Shown: positions 48,572-60,830, counted from the first letter of the stretch. The stretch: 64,000 bases of DNA from Dama dama (GCF_033118175.1 NC_083692.1:16006001-16070000), one strand, 5' to 3'. Notes: generated from the letters alone by a model not told the origin. A program made the numbers and translations.

Positions 48572-50730
48572 GCCCCAAATCATGCGGCAACCTCTCAGGT
48601 CATTTTACTTAAGAAAAGAAAGGCTGTAAAAGGCAATCAGAGCTGCTAGATAGAAGGGGGAAATGGGAGGGGAGGAGGGGGAAGGTGGCCTTCCATTCTC
48701 CACTTCCCCGGGCCCCTCCCCCAGAAGACCCAAGAGCCCAGAGCCGGGCTCCCCAGCGCCCGAGGCCCACCATGGAGCCTTGAAGATGGCAGGCCATCTC
48801 GGGGAAGACTGGAGTTTGCATTTCAGGGTCAGGTCAAATTCTGAAAGGAGACAGAGGGAGGCAGGGAGTCTGAGCTGACTCTGGGGACCTGGGCTCCCTG
48901 CTCATGGTGGGGGCCAAAGTGGAGGGGGGTGGGGGACGGCACCCCCAAACAAAAGCAGGAGCCAGGGCAGCTGCCAAGAGCTACTGCCTGGCAGAGACCC
49001 AGGCTCGGCAATAAGGTACGTTCCTCCTAAGGGGCCGGTCCCCGTGGAGCTCCTGATCCCAGCATCTTGCCAAGGCTCGGTACCGTGGGACGAGCTCAAT
49101 GAGCTAAGTGGAAGCCTTGGAGCCTCTGTGTCACCTTCCCCCGCCAACTGTGGGGGCAGGGCAAGGCCGGGGAGGGTCTGCGCCTCCTCCTGGGACCCAA
49201 GCTCTTGAGGGACCTCGGGCCGGGCCCCGGGAAGCTCATCTAACACATGCTCCCGGCTTCCGCCAGCAGCTTCAGACACCCACTCTGCATGTGATCTCAG
49301 GTCCATGCTCCCCCCACCCCCCAGCATCCCATGCCAGCATCCTGGGGCACACAGCATCCATCTCACTCCTCTTAAATGGCTGGGCTGCTGTTGTTGATGG
49401 ATTGCGCCCTTGGCTGTCTGCTTCCTGGCCTGTGTGGATTACCCTCATCATTCCCCCTTTCTGGAGGCCACTAGGAAGTACCCCAACTCTCCTCCCATCA
49501 TGCGGTAGTCCCTAAAAAAACCCTGTTCAAGGGTTGCCAGGTGGTCCAGGGATTGAGCGGCCATCCCCACTTTCTCCTTACCTCTCCGTCCCTGGGACTG
49601 GCAGCCTACCCAAACCCTGACCTGTGCCGTGGGGAGGAGACACAGCGGAGCACGGGGAAGCTCCAGACCCTAGGCTCTGGGATGCCCATCCCTCAAACCA
49701 GCGTGAGTCCTTACAGAACTCGGTTTTGTCCCCCTTCAAATTCAGGAGTATATTGATAGCAATCAGCTTCCTTCAGCTCCCAGTTCTTCAGATGCTGTGA
49801 AATATGCCAAGAAAAGCTATACACCCCACCCAGGAAAGGCTGCTGGACATTTGGTCCCCAGCTTGAGTCAGGATCCTCACACCAGCTTCCCAGAACATCC
49901 TTACAAACTTAAGAGCAAGGAGTCTCTCCAAGGCTGAGAAAGCCTCTGGTTGGTTCCTAGCAGGATGCAGGAGGAAGTAAGGAGACCAGTGCTAAGGCAC
50001 GCCTCTGCGGACATTTATTCACAGTTTCCTCATCTGTGAACCCCAAGATGCTCTGGAGGAGCAGAAAGAACCTGGTGCAGAAATCAGGGGACCTGGTTCA
50101 AGCACTAGCTTGAGTGCCCCACCCCCAACAGAGGGGTGGACCAAAATTGGGTAGAATCAAATAAATAGACAAGTCTTTCAGCAGGTCCAGTGCAGCCTCT
50201 TTTTAATCTAGGAAGAGGACTGGCTTTTTGGTCGATTCCTCCGCTCCCACTTTGCAGAGCAGCTGGCCTGTGAGTAAGAGTTGAGTGGCCTTCTCCATCT
50301 CAAAAGCGTTACATGAAGCAACGAGTAAGACACGCAGTTTAAAAGTTGATGAGACATGTCAACACCGGGGTTGTGGAAGAACTGGGCTGACCTGAGGTGA
50401 AGGAGGAGCCCAGATTGGAAGACAGAGGGAGGGATCCCCAATTTCCACATCACAACAGTGTCCAAGTCATCCTACGGACAAAGCACCTTAAATTTGGGCC
50501 CTCGAAGAGGCTGGGAGAAGGGCCTTGGGCTCCTCAAGACTGGGCTGTAGAAGCCTCTCCCAGCGAGGGCCTGCATTCCAGCCCCCTTCCCTTCTAGCCC
50601 CTCAGGATCAGATCATCTGGTCATCAGCACACAGTTTTTTTCCTGCCCCCTCCCATTTCTGGAAGGATTCCAGGGCCCCACATCACAAAAGCTAATCTGT
50701 AAGAATTGTCCCCTTAAAAGCGGTGGAAGG

Positions 50731-51030
50731 GGGCTTCCCTGGTGGTCTGGTGGTTAGGAATCTGCCTGCCAATGCAGGGGAGGTGGGTTCGATCCCTGGT
50801 CCTGGAAGATCCCACATGCCGAGGAGCAACCAAGCCTGTGTTCTACAACTACTGAAGCCCGCACGCTTAGAGCCTGTGCTCCACAACCAGAGAAACCTCC
50901 GCAATGAGAAGGCCAAGCAACACAACCTCCTCGCCACAGCTAGAGCAAGCCCTCATGCAGCTATGAAGACCCCGTGCAGCCAAAAATAAATAAAATAAAT
51001 CTTAAAAACACACACACACACACACACACA
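50731..51030 (+). mobile_element. CHR-type SINE with CA tail and perfect target duplication
   Basis: Head ggcttccctggtggtctggt through ggttcgatccctggtcctgg to gcagccaaaaataaataaaa, then a (CA)n tail from 51007. It is flanked by the identical 15-mer AAAAGCGGTGGAAGG at 50716-50730 and 51031-51045. Confidence 0.93.
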
Positions 51031-51045
51031 AAAAGCGGTGGAAGG

Positions 51046-51240
51046 AAAGAAACACACAGACACACACACACACAGATGCACACAGACACACACACAGCCA
51101 CACAGACACACACTCACACACACACATGCACACACACAGACACACACACACAGACACACACAGAGACACACACAGACACATACACACACACAGATGCACA
51201 CAGACACACACACACAGCCACAGACACACACACACACACC
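51046..51240. repeat. Complex (CA)n array with higher-order repeat
   Basis: CA dinucleotides interspersed with CAGA and CAGATGCA words. A longer block starting cagatgcacacagacaca occurs at 51073 and again at 51191, a spacing of about 118 bp. Confidence 0.92.
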
Positions 51241-52203
51241 CCATTTCCAAGTATGCTACTCAGTGAGCGTCATCAGCCTGAGCAGGTGGACGGAGAAGGT
51301 GGTGGAGAGACCAAAAGCCATGCTGTCCTAATAACGAGAAGCACAGTCACTTTAAATTTTCTACTCGCCACCCTAAAGAAGGTTAAAAAGAAGCTGGTGA
51401 TGTCAATATCATGATATGTTTTGTTTAACCCAGTATACCCGGATTATCATCATCTCAACATCATTTTAAAAAATTATTACTGCCATATTTCACAGGCCTT
51501 TTCACCATCCTGGTAAGTCTTCTGAGTCTGGGGTGTGTTTTACACTTAGAAGGCGTGGCTCGTGCTGCCGCGTTGGATGGCGCGGCACTAGAGGAGAAAC
51601 AGAGGCACAGGACAGAGGAAGGCAAGGGGGAGGGCAGGGGACAGGGGCGGAGGAACACACTAGCCGGGTGACGGCCACGTCCATCCGGGGCACCTGCCAA
51701 AGCAGAGGCTGACCCTGGCAGGTGAAGAGCATGGACTAGTCATCCTCGGCCTTAAAGTCTCTGCACCCCCACACTCCATGGGCCACTGAGCATCTCAAGC
51801 CTTCCTTCCCCGGGAGGAGAGAGAGGGTGCTTGTTCCCGAGAAGAGCCTTTCCCAGCAGCACCAAGCCAGCTGTCTAAGGGCCGAGTGGGGCTGTGATTC
51901 CCCAAAGGACCTTTGGTGGAGAATTTCCAACCCCCTGCTTCCCAAATCCCGCTCCCGAGGGCGTGGAGGACTCTGCAGAGGCTGGGGTGTTGCACAGCCG
52001 CCCGCAGGGTGGGTGAGATGGCAACCCCAGGGACAGGGCCTTCACCTGGGCTGCAGGGAGAGACCTGTGTCTGGGCGCTGCCCGGGGAGCACGTTCAGAG
52101 CTTGCCGGCATCTCCCGGGGGGTCTGAGCCTCGCCGGGGAAGGCGAGCTCACCTGGGGCCTGGGCCTCGGCGTGGCCCCGTGTGGCCGAAGCGGGGCTCT
52201 TAC

Positions 52204-52320
52204 CTTCCTTCAGCATCCCCACTTTGAGGCATTTCATGAAGCGACAGGCCTGGCACGACTTGCGCCTCCGTTTCGTGATCTCACACTCGTTGGTGGCCGG
52301 GCAGCTGTACTCGATGTTGC
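52204..52320 (-). CDS. ESRRB: ESRRB exon: second zinc finger of the DNA-binding domain
   Basis: This 117-bp internal exon encodes residues 134-171 if the 433-residue short form is used for numbering; glycines 133 and 172 are split across the junctions. It reads NIEYSCPATNECEITK and then RRRKSCQACRFMKCLKVG. Four cysteines in the C-x5-C-x9-C-x2-C pattern form the second nuclear-receptor zinc finger, with a further cysteine in FMKC. The basic EITKRRRKS stretch lies between the second and third cysteines. This finger supports DNA contact and dimerisation. The acceptor ends ctgcttccag and the donor is GAAG|gtaaga, both on the minus strand. The DNA-binding domain is nearly identical among ERR paralogues, so this exon alone cannot separate beta from gamma; downstream exons do. 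The partner exon with the first finger is not in the window. Confidence 0.97.
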
Positions 52321-52629
52321 CTGGAAGCAGACACAGAAGTGTTGCCGGGTGCATCCGGGCCCGCCGCTCCAACCCGCCAGCCACAGGCTAGATGGGGATT
52401 CACTGACCAGCTCACCGCTCCCCACCCCCCACCCCCGAGGTTCCCATGGAGCAGTGGCTTTCAAAGGATGAAGTGCTCCGAGGCACTTTTCAGGGTGTTT
52501 CCAACTCTCTTAAACACAGAGACCCCAGAGCCAGAGGTCAGGTCAGCCAGGCAGCCACAGCTTTGAAGAACGGTCACCTAGTTTCAAACAAGCTCAGCAC
52601 AAGATGTGAGGTTTTTTTTAATTAAAAAA

Positions 52630-52962
52630 AATTTTCTTTGACACGCACGCGGTGCTCTATTTATTTATGGCTGCGCTGGGTCTGCATTGCTGCGTGGGTT
52701 TCTCTGGTTGAGGCCAGCGGGGGCTACTCCCTAGTTGCGGTGCAGACTTATGGCCGTGGGCATGTGAGATGGCTTTCTCTTATTGCAGAGCACAGGCTCT
52801 AGGCCCATGGGCCTCAGTCGTTCTGGCGCAAGGGCTCAGTAGTTGTAGCTCGCGGACTTAGGTGCCCTGCAGCACGTGGAATCCTCCTAGACCACGGCTT
52901 GAATCCGTGTCCCCTGCACCGCCAGATGGACTGTCCTCCACTGTGTCACCAGGGAAGCCCGG
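52630..52962 (-). mobile_element. CHR-type SINE, diverged long copy
   Basis: A reverse-complement copy ending in tcaccagggaagcccg at its head. The body contains gtagttgtagctcgcggact and tcctcctagaccacggcttg. It starts about 300 bp upstream of the second zinc finger exon. Confidence 0.75.
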
Positions 52963-53670
52963 GTCACCCACAGTCTTGAAGCCACCACTGACCTGGGACC
53001 TCAAAACTCACTGAGCTGACGTTTTATCCAAAGCAGAGAAATTTTATCCTACTGCTGACCGACCCTCTGCCCTCCAGCCTGGGCCCCAACTCATGGGAAA
53101 AGCTTCTTGGCAGCTCTGAGCCCACATGGGCCAGGGGCCTGCCTCCCACATCCCACGGCCGAGGCCCAGGCCACCCAGCTTGAGAAAAATCACTTTTCTC
53201 TCTCTCACTGAGTCACAGTTTCCTCATCTGCAAAACAGTTGTAATAACTGCTAAACGAAGGATCAAGCAAGACCGTGGATGTAAAACTGCTTTAAAAATT
53301 GTAAAGCACGATTCAACGGAAGCTGGTGAATTTATAAGCACAGTTCCTTGCTGCAGAGGGAATTTGCGGTTAATTTTCCATGTCACCCCTTAAATGGGTG
53401 ATAATGATGAGTTCCATGAACCTGGCCCTGTGCTGCGGAGGCTGTGAGCCCCGAAAAGACAAGGTGTGCTATTCACCACGTCATCGAGATGGCCTGAAAT
53501 CATCTCCTGCTGCAAAGAAGGCAGGCAAGACAAACCTTCAGAAAGAACGACCTACCAAACACTCATAGCAATTCCATGAAGTAGGTGCTCACACCATCCC
53601 CAGCTTACAGATGAGAAACTGGAGGTTTCCAGAGTGGTTCTGAGCCAGGGAACTGTATAAGTCTTGCTCA

Positions 53671-53863
53671 AGATGAAAGTGAAAGTGTCTGACTCTTTCG
53701 CGACCCCATGGACTGTAGCCTGCCAGGCTCCTCTGCCCGTTGGGATTCTCCAGGCAGGACTACTGGAGCGGGTTGTCATTCCCTCCTCCAGGGGATCTTC
53801 CCGACCCAGGGATTGAACCCTGGTCTCCCGCATTGCAGACAGACTCTTTACCGTCTGAGACAA
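53671..53863 (-). mobile_element. Bov-tA SINE
   Basis: A reverse-complement copy from gaaagtgtctgactctttcg to agactctttaccgtctgaga. Confidence 0.9.
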
Positions 53864-54019
53864 TGAACTGATTTTCAAATGCTCTGGGAAGGCCACTATT
53901 CTTCTTCAGGCCTCTTCCCGGGAGGGCTGACAGCACGATTGGGAGAGGCTGCAGCTGCCTTTCTTATTTATTTATTTTTGTTGTTGTTGTTGTTCATCAT
54001 TAATTTTTTGGCATCAGTT

Positions 54020-54150
54020 CCTATATTTATTTATTTTTTGGCCACTTCCCCTGACATGTAGGATCTTAGTTCCCCAACCAGGGATGCAACTCATGCTCCC
54101 TGGACTGGAAGCATGAAGTCTTAACCCCTGGGCCACCAGGGCAGTCCCTG
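54020..54150 (-). mobile_element. CHR-type SINE
   Basis: T-rich start, then gatcttagttccccaaccag and cttaacccctgggccaccag, the reverse of a CHR element. Confidence 0.85.
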
Positions 54151-54358
54151 GAGCTGCCTTTCTAACGTTGGGGTGCAGCCTCTGTCTCGAACACCCTCCC
54201 CGCTCCACATTCATCTCACAAATGTGCTCTGTGCAGCCGTAACAAGCCTTGAGGCCAAAGGAAAGGCAATGGGGCTGGGGGGAGGGCAGGTGCGGGAAGG
54301 GAGTGGAATTGTCAGAGGAGCGGGGGAGACAGGCACGAGGAAGATACAGTATAGGATG

Positions 54359-54426
54359 GCGGGCTGCGGGGAGCCACGGTGGGCCGCGGGGGCCCGCAGG
54401 GGGTCGTGGGGGGCCGCGGGGGGCCG
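54359..54426. repeat. G-rich imperfect tandem repeat, quadruplex-prone
   Basis: Repeats of a roughly 11-12 bp ggccgcgggg-like unit within 68 bp, with many G runs of three to six. Confidence 0.9.
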
Positions 54427-54754
54427 AAGAGCTGTTCTGTGTTTATTTTGCCTCCTCAGCACCCGTCCCCTTCCCAGTCGGTGCAGTCTGCTTGAGTCTG
54501 GTTTTCAGAGAACAGACTCTGAACTGGTACAAACCGTCTGCCCCACCCCCACCCCGGTGCCACCTCCTCATGGAGCAGGGATAAGTAATGCCCATCACAC
54601 CACCTGCACCTCCCTCTGGAACCCAGCTCGCCCAGCAAGGATGATGCCTGGCACAGAGCAGCCTCCGAAAGGCCACACCCAGCCCACGATAGGGCTCAAA
54701 AGGGCAACTCCCAGGCCTGCCTGTCCTCGGAATCTCCCACACATAACCCCTCCA

Positions 54755-54912
54755 TTTTAGCAGTAATAATAGCCACCTTTATTGTGCACCTACTATGTGC
54801 TCCCTCCATCCTCACAATGACCCTCTGGGACCCACCGGTGCCCCATTTCACAGATCAAGAAACTGAGACCCAGGGAGTAGAAGTGAGCTACCCGAGGCCA
54901 CACAGAGCCCCT
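54755..54912 (-). repeat. MIR, reverse orientation
   Basis: Contains ttattgtgcacctactatgt, ccccatttcacagatcaaga and aaactgagacccagggagta. Confidence 0.75.
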
Positions 54913-55139
54913 GTGCCACCCCTGCACCCCACAAGGAGCTTGAGGACCTCAGACAGGCCCCTGCACCAACCTAGTAACTGAGGTCTAGAGGAAGGGGGGA
55001 CTGAGGTCTCAGTCTCTCCATGAGTCCCATGTGTCATCCACTGTGACACATTGCATTTGGAAACCACTTACTATTGGATTTTTTTAGAACAAGCATGAAC
55101 CATTTCTACCACCAAAAAATGCTTTGAGTAATGACATTG

Positions 55140-55350
55140 AATGAGGGAAACTCACTCAGCCGTGTCTGACTCTTAGCAACCCCATGGTCTGTAACCCACC
55201 AGGTTCCTCCGTCCATGGGATTCTTCAGGCAAGAATACTGGAGTGGGTTGCCATTTCCTTCTCCAGGGGATCTTCTCGACCCAGGGATGGAACCCAGGTC
55301 TCCTGCATTGTAGGCAGATTCATTATTGTCTGAGCCACCAAGGAAGCCCC
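55140..55350 (-). mobile_element. Bov-tA SINE
   Basis: A reverse-complement copy from cactcagccgtgtctgactc to gtctgagccaccaaggaagc. Confidence 0.92.
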
Positions 55351-55506
55351 CCCAAGTAATGACATTACTGAGTCCCAATTACAAGGTGCCTAATATACAG
55401 AGTACTCACCACAGCTCAGTGAGGCTTCTGAGCCTCATTTTTCACCAGTAAGAAAACAGGCTCATAGATGTCTATGTGCCTGGAGCACCTTACAGATCCC
55501 TCATTC

Positions 55507-55628
55507 TTTTTTTTTTTTTGGCTCCAGTATACAGCATGCGGGATCCTAGTTCCCTAACCAGGGATCGAACCTGCGCCCCCTGCATTGGAAGCATAAAGTC
55601 TTAACCACTAGACCATCAGGGAAATCCC
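55507..55628 (-). mobile_element. CHR-type SINE
   Basis: Begins with a T run (the element's A tail), then gatcctagttccctaaccag and taaccactagaccatcaggg. Confidence 0.87.
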
Positions 55629-55829
55629 CCTCTTTCTCATTCTTAAGTCCAGCCAGCACCATCTTTCTGTGGGGAGGGTGTCCGGAGGTCATCCTCTGTG
55701 GAGGATAGGAGGTAAAGAGAAGAAAGAGTCTGTGTGCCCCTCCCTTCTATGACCTGACCCTAATCATCTCATAGGTAACTTGTGTAACTTCAGGGGAAAT
55801 AATTTCAGTATTCACATAAGCATGATAAA

Positions 55830-56050
55830 CTTAAAAGAGAAACAGGGAAGGGATAAATTAGGAGCTTGGGATGAACAGATACAAACTGGTATATATAAAA
55901 CAGATAACAAAGACCTGGGTATAGCCCAAAGGAATATATTCAATACCCTGTAATAACCTATAATGGAAAAGAATCTGAAAAAGGATATATTTATGTAGAA
56001 CAATCACTTTGCTGTATGGCAGAAATTAACACATTGTGAAAAAGAGAGAA
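55830..56050 (+). repeat. L1 3' UTR remnant
   Basis: Contains gcttgggatgaacagataca, caaagacctgggtatagccc and cactttgctgtatggcagaa, the L1 3' end in forward orientation. It is the same type as the reverse copy at 31648-31960. Confidence 0.8.
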
Positions 56051-56079
56051 AGAAAGGAGGAAACCCCATACATAAGCCA

Positions 56080-56395
56080 ATTATCTGTCCTGGCTTAGAA
56101 GGCTCTGCAGAATTTGTCCCTGGCCTCTAGCCCACTCCCCCACCTCACCTCCAGCCTCACCTTCCCCACTGCTCTATGAAACTATCAGTTCCTGGATCTC
56201 AGGGACCTCCTAGGCCCCCAGGCCTTTGCGCCTTAGAACAAGCCCACCCTGCTCCCTCCACCTCCTCGCCTCACGCCCCGTGGGAAGGTGCTCCTTCTGT
56301 CCATCACCCGGATCACCACTGTCTCCTTCTCCCAGACCACTCCTCCCCATAGTCCCCGTGCCTGGCACAGAGTAGGTGTTAGGAAGCGGCTGCAG
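56080..56395 (+). repeat. LINE L2 remnant
   Basis: Contains ctctgcagaatttgtccctg and ccccaggcctttgcgcctta, ending gtgcctggcacagagtaggt. Confidence 0.6.
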
Positions 56396-56761
56396 TTCTG
56401 CTTTTCATATGTTGCATCTTTCACTTTCCCAACAATGCTGCAAGTGAACACCTCCCCATCCTAGTAATGAAAAGGTTGAGGCTCTGGTTCTGCTCTGTTC
56501 CAATGGGCTGTGTGCTCATGGGGCTTGGGGCATGGGGACTCAGGCCACCTTGAGATGTCACTTCCAGGCAGCTAAGTGTTTGCATTTACTGGTCTCAGCC
56601 CTTCGGCCAGCCCTGTCAATCCCTTGAAGGACAGGTCTTGGGTTTCTCGGGGTTGTCACTCTAGCCTGGGGTCAATAAGTGTCTGTTGATTTGGTACCGG
56701 TGTACTCCCTTGACAAGAGACTAAGCATTAACAACAAGAACCTAGAGATGTTCTTGACCCT

Positions 56762-56768
56762 GTGTGTA

Positions 56769-56810
<42 letters not shown>
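56762..56810. repeat. (GT)n-(AG)n compound microsatellite
   Basis: A GT array switches to an AG array near 56788 without interruption. Confidence 0.95.
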
Positions 56811-57149
56811 ATCTAATTTTATTTATTTATTTTTGTTCCCTTCAATTTGTTTTATGGCCCCAGCGGCTGGCTGCCAGCAAACCCAGGCTGGTGGCCTTGC
56901 CTTGTAATTTCTCTAAGTGCCTTCTCGATAAAGTGATGAGATTAATTCATCAGAATTCCTGTGGTCTCTGGAGGGCAGTCTAGGAGAGCACAGGAGCAGG
57001 GAGGGACACACATACACACACATACACACTCACACACACACACTCATCATGGCTGAGGGGTGGCAGGGTTGGGGGTGGGCTCTCCCAGGACAGGGACACG
57101 GCCAGCATCTATCATAAATTCAGCATTCTAACTTGGGAGTGTGCCCAGC

Positions 57150-57335
57150 ATAGGCGCATGCAGACTCCACCTCAGGCAAAATCACTCGACTTCTCTGGGC
57201 CCCAGTTTTCTCATCTGTCAAATGGGCACAGTATGTTCCCATCTCCTAAAGTCCTTTGGATTCAGTGACAGAAAGCACATCAAGGGCTTGGTGAAGTGCA
57301 CACACTGGGTAGCAAGCAATCAAAGTGAACATGCT
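57150..57335 (+). repeat. MIR
   Basis: Contains ggcaaaatcactcgacttct and ctcatctgtcaaatgggcac in MIR order. Confidence 0.75.
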
Positions 57336-58266
57336 CATTTTTACATCCATCAGGGCTGTCAGGGTACATGTAGACAGAAGACTCCAGGGTGACCCCTTTC
57401 TGGGTGTCAGACCTGAGGCCAGCCACCCACTCCGACATCTAGGAACATGAGGACTGGGTCTCCCGTGGATAGACCTCAGAGCTGATATTGTGTGTGTGCC
57501 TGTGGGAGGGAGCCAGGAACGATCTGGATTTTCAGTAAGACCTCGAGGTGAAGGGGGACCCTCCACCATCAACTCTCTTTGTGCCCAGGAGATGGAAAAG
57601 CCCAGGGGCAACCCCATCAGCTGTCTTTAAACAGTTGCAGAAAAGCGGGTAAGTCCTCTCCCGGGGCTCAGGGATGGGGGGCTGCAGGGCTTAGATAAAC
57701 AGTTCTTGAGGAATTTATGGGCTCTGAGTCTGCTGGCCAACATCAGAGCCTGAATGGCCACCGTCTTCAGCTCTGGAGTGATGGGCTGGGCTGGTCCCAC
57801 TCCCTCATTTATATGACTCCCGAGGGACAGAGATTATCCCTGCCATCTCGGCATGGTCTTCAGCTCTCCACCCTTCCCTCCTCCTTGCCCTCCAGCTGAT
57901 GATCTGATTCCTGCCGCTGGCTTCAGCTGACATAATTGGCAAGGACAAGGCAGCATCAAACTCTCACATCTACCTGCCTGCCGGATCCCTCCACCTGGAA
58001 TTCCCGTGGATTTCTCATACTCCTCCAGCTGAAGCCATCCTCACCCAGACTTGCTCGTACTCTATCCCTTGTCTCAGCAAAGCCATCACTAAGCCACCTG
58101 CCACCTGGGTCAGAAACTGAGAGGGCATCATCGACGCATCCCTCTCTGTTACATCTAAGGTCTTTTTCATCCTACTTGCCTGATATTTCCTGCCTCCTTT
58201 CCCTTCTGCTGCAGCTCGTTTTCACGACCGTCATCTCTTGCCTCACCTTTAATGCACTTGCCTCCT

Positions 58267-58381
58267 TTTTTTGGTTGTGCCATTTGGCATATGGGCTGTT
58301 AGTTCCCCAACCAAGGACTGCTCTGTGCCCCCTGCAATGGAACTGCAGAGTCTTAACCACTGGACTGCCAGGGAGGTCCCT
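58267..58381 (-). mobile_element. CHR-type SINE
   Basis: Starts with a T run, then gttagttccccaaccaagga and taaccactggactgccaggg. Confidence 0.85.
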
Positions 58382-58422
58382 TCACTTGCCTCCTCTTATT
58401 TCCATGTCCTTTCCAGTCTCTC

Positions 58423-58552
58423 TTTGGAGGAGGAAATGGCAACCCACTCCAGTATTTTTGCTGGAGAATTCCATGGACGGAGGAGCCCGGCGGGCTATAG
58501 TGCACGGGGTTGCAAAGAGTCAGACACGACTAAGTGACTATCACTCACTCAC
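58423..58552 (+). mobile_element. Bov-A SINE monomer
   Basis: Contains ggaaatggcaacccactcca and gggttgcaaagagtcagaca without the tRNA-like head. Confidence 0.88.
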
Positions 58553-58899
58553 TTCCAGTCTCTCTACCCCCACACTGACCCTGGAGAGATGGTATTAACT
58601 TTCCTGTGCAAAATGCCTCACCAGACCTCTGGCTCATCACACGCACTGACACTTAATTCTGCAGGCCTTCCCAAGAGCCCACTCAAGGGCAGTCAGGGAG
58701 TGAGAACTATCACCAAAGAATGAAGGAAGTATTTAAAGAGCATCACTGAAACCAAAGAAGCCAGAGGGGATTCCAGATAAGAAATAAGCCCTTTGTACCA
58801 CAGGACCTCAAAAGCCTCAGGTGTTGAAGACACAGCAGAAGATGGAGGGAGGTATGGGATTGAAAATGGGAATTTGCTGGAAGTCTGTATTTAAGAATA

Positions 58900-59042
58900 A
58901 GAATGGTTGGATGGCATCACCGACTTGATGCACATGGGTTTGGGTAGACTCTGGGAGTTGGTGTTGGACAGGGAGGCCTGGTGTGCTGCAGTCCATGGGG
59001 TCGCAAAGAGTCGGACACGACTGAGCGACTGAACTGAACTAT
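58900..59042 (+). mobile_element. BovB (RTE) 3' fragment, short
   Basis: Reads ggttggatggcatcaccgac to gactgagcgactgaactgaa, covering only the last 140 bp of the element. Confidence 0.9.
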
Positions 59043-59584
59043 ATTTAAAGATCACCACTTCATGTGGCCACCAAGAATCTCCCCACAGCCTGCACAAGAG
59101 AAACCAACTTAATCTCTAGAGATCATAAGCAAGAGAACCGGGACTCGGGAACATGAGGCTCAGCTGAGAGCAGAGGGAAGCTGAAGCTGAAAAGAGGATG
59201 ACTGAATATTGCATACCAAACAGTAAGACCAGCCTCACTCCCCAAGCCCACTTCCAGAATCCTAGCAGCCAGATAGATGGACACTCCACCCACCACTCCC
59301 ATCCTCCACCTCCTGCTCCCCAACCTGAAGATGGAAAGAAGAAACAGCATCAGGGGAAAGACCAGCAGATAACAATGAGCCAAAGGAAAACTTCTTCTGT
59401 CCTTTCTAATCCCTACTGGCCAAGGATTATCATTACACTTTGGGAAAGCCTTCATTATAAAAGCTAACCAGAATAAGCAGCAGGAAAAGCATGTGGAAAG
59501 AAACCAGGACAAGCAGAGTATTAAAACCTCTACAAGCAATCGTCAGTATACTATTGACTTGAGAAGGTGAAAATACTGTACTCA

Positions 59585-59721
59585 GGGATCCCCTGGAGAA
59601 GGAAGTGGCAACCCACCCCAGTGTTCTTGCCTGGAGAATCCCGTGGACAGAGGAGCCTGGTGGGCTGCCGTCTATGGGGTCACACAGAGTCGGACACGAC
59701 TGAAGTGACTTAGCAGCAGCA
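59585..59721 (+). mobile_element. Bov-A SINE monomer with (AGC)n tail
   Basis: Contains cctggagaaggaagtggcaa and ends gactgaagtgacttagcagc with a short AGC repeat. The next SINE starts immediately after it. Confidence 0.9.
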
Positions 59722-60042
59722 GGGATTCCCAGGTGGCACAGTGGTAAAGAATCCACCTGCCAATCCACCTGCCAGGGGACAAGGGTTCGATTCCTTGTCC
59801 AGAAAGATCCCACATGCTGTGGAGCAACTAAGCCAGCATGCCACAAATTTTGAGCCTGTGCTCCCAACCACTGAAGCCTGAGCACTTCAGAGCTTGTGCT
59901 TGGCAACAAGGGGAGTCACTGCCATGAGAAGCCCAAGGTCCACAACTAGAGCGTAGACCGTGCTCACCAAAACTAGAGGAAAGCCCACACAGCAACAAAG
60001 ACCCAGTGCAGCCAAAAATAAATTGATTAATTTAAAAAATAC
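59722..60042 (+). mobile_element. CHR-type SINE, long copy
   Basis: Head gggattcccaggtggcacag with a duplicated ccacctgccaat word, then gggttcgattccttgtccag and gcagccaaaaataaattgat. It abuts the preceding Bov-A tail. Confidence 0.85.
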
Positions 60043-60559
60043 TGTGCTCATGAAACAAGAACAGCATGCAATAAAAAGAAAATATAAAATGGAGGTCATA
60101 GAAATTAAAAATACAAAAAATTTTGGACAGTAGGCTAGAAAAGATGTAGGAATTAGAAGATTGATCCTGGAAGCTCAATATCCAACTCTTAGAGTTTTTG
60201 AAAGAGCCGACAGTGGAGAGGAAGTTATTATCAAGGGAGAAACGGAGGGAGAGAAGGAGGGGAGGGATGAAAATGTTTAAGACCTAAAGAATATGTGTTT
60301 CTAGATCAAAAGGCCTGCTGAGAGTCCAAGCATGAATGAAAAAAGAACTTGAGAAAATTATAGAGGTGGAGAACAAATTAGTGACTGCAAGGTCAGGGAG
60401 GGGAGAAAAGGGAAGGTGGTGTGCTTGTAAATAAAAGGGTAGTGCCAGGAACTCTGTGTAATGGAACTCTTGTATCTTGACTGCATTGGTGGTCACAGGA
60501 ATCTGCAGTAATAAGACTGCATAGAACACACATGCACATACACACACTAGTAAGTACAA

Positions 60560-60830
60560 CTAGTAAAATCTCAATATGGTTGATGTTTATCAACGCCAAT
60601 TTCCTGCTTGTGATATCTTGCTACTAAATATAGTTATGTTACATAACCCATATATGTTATGTCATACAGCTATGAACAGTTATGTACGGTACATATAGTT
60701 ATGTAAGATGCTACCACTGGAAGAAACTGGATGTACACAGGATCTCTCTGTATCATTTTTTTTTGTATTATTTCTTATAACTGCGTGGGAATCTACAAGT
60801 ACCTCAAAACAAAAAATTATAATAACAATA
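60560..60830 (+). repeat. L1 3' UTR remnant
   Basis: Contains gttatgtaagatgctaccac and ctggatgtacacaggatctc, related to 39985-40170, with an internal expansion of a tagttatgtacata-like word. Confidence 0.6.

Noticed and set aside
51005..51240. CRISPR-like regular repeats
   Set aside because: The spacing comes from CA slippage and a segmental duplication in mammalian DNA. There are no distinct spacers.
51827..52471. A 214-codon plus-strand open frame across the second zinc finger exon
   Set aside because: It is antisense to a conserved coding exon in GC-rich DNA, has no recognisable domain, and owes its length to the exon's composition.
57936..58598. A 220-codon plus-strand frame
   Set aside because: It runs through a CHR-type SINE and a Bov-A monomer, so it is a chance fusion of repeats and intron.
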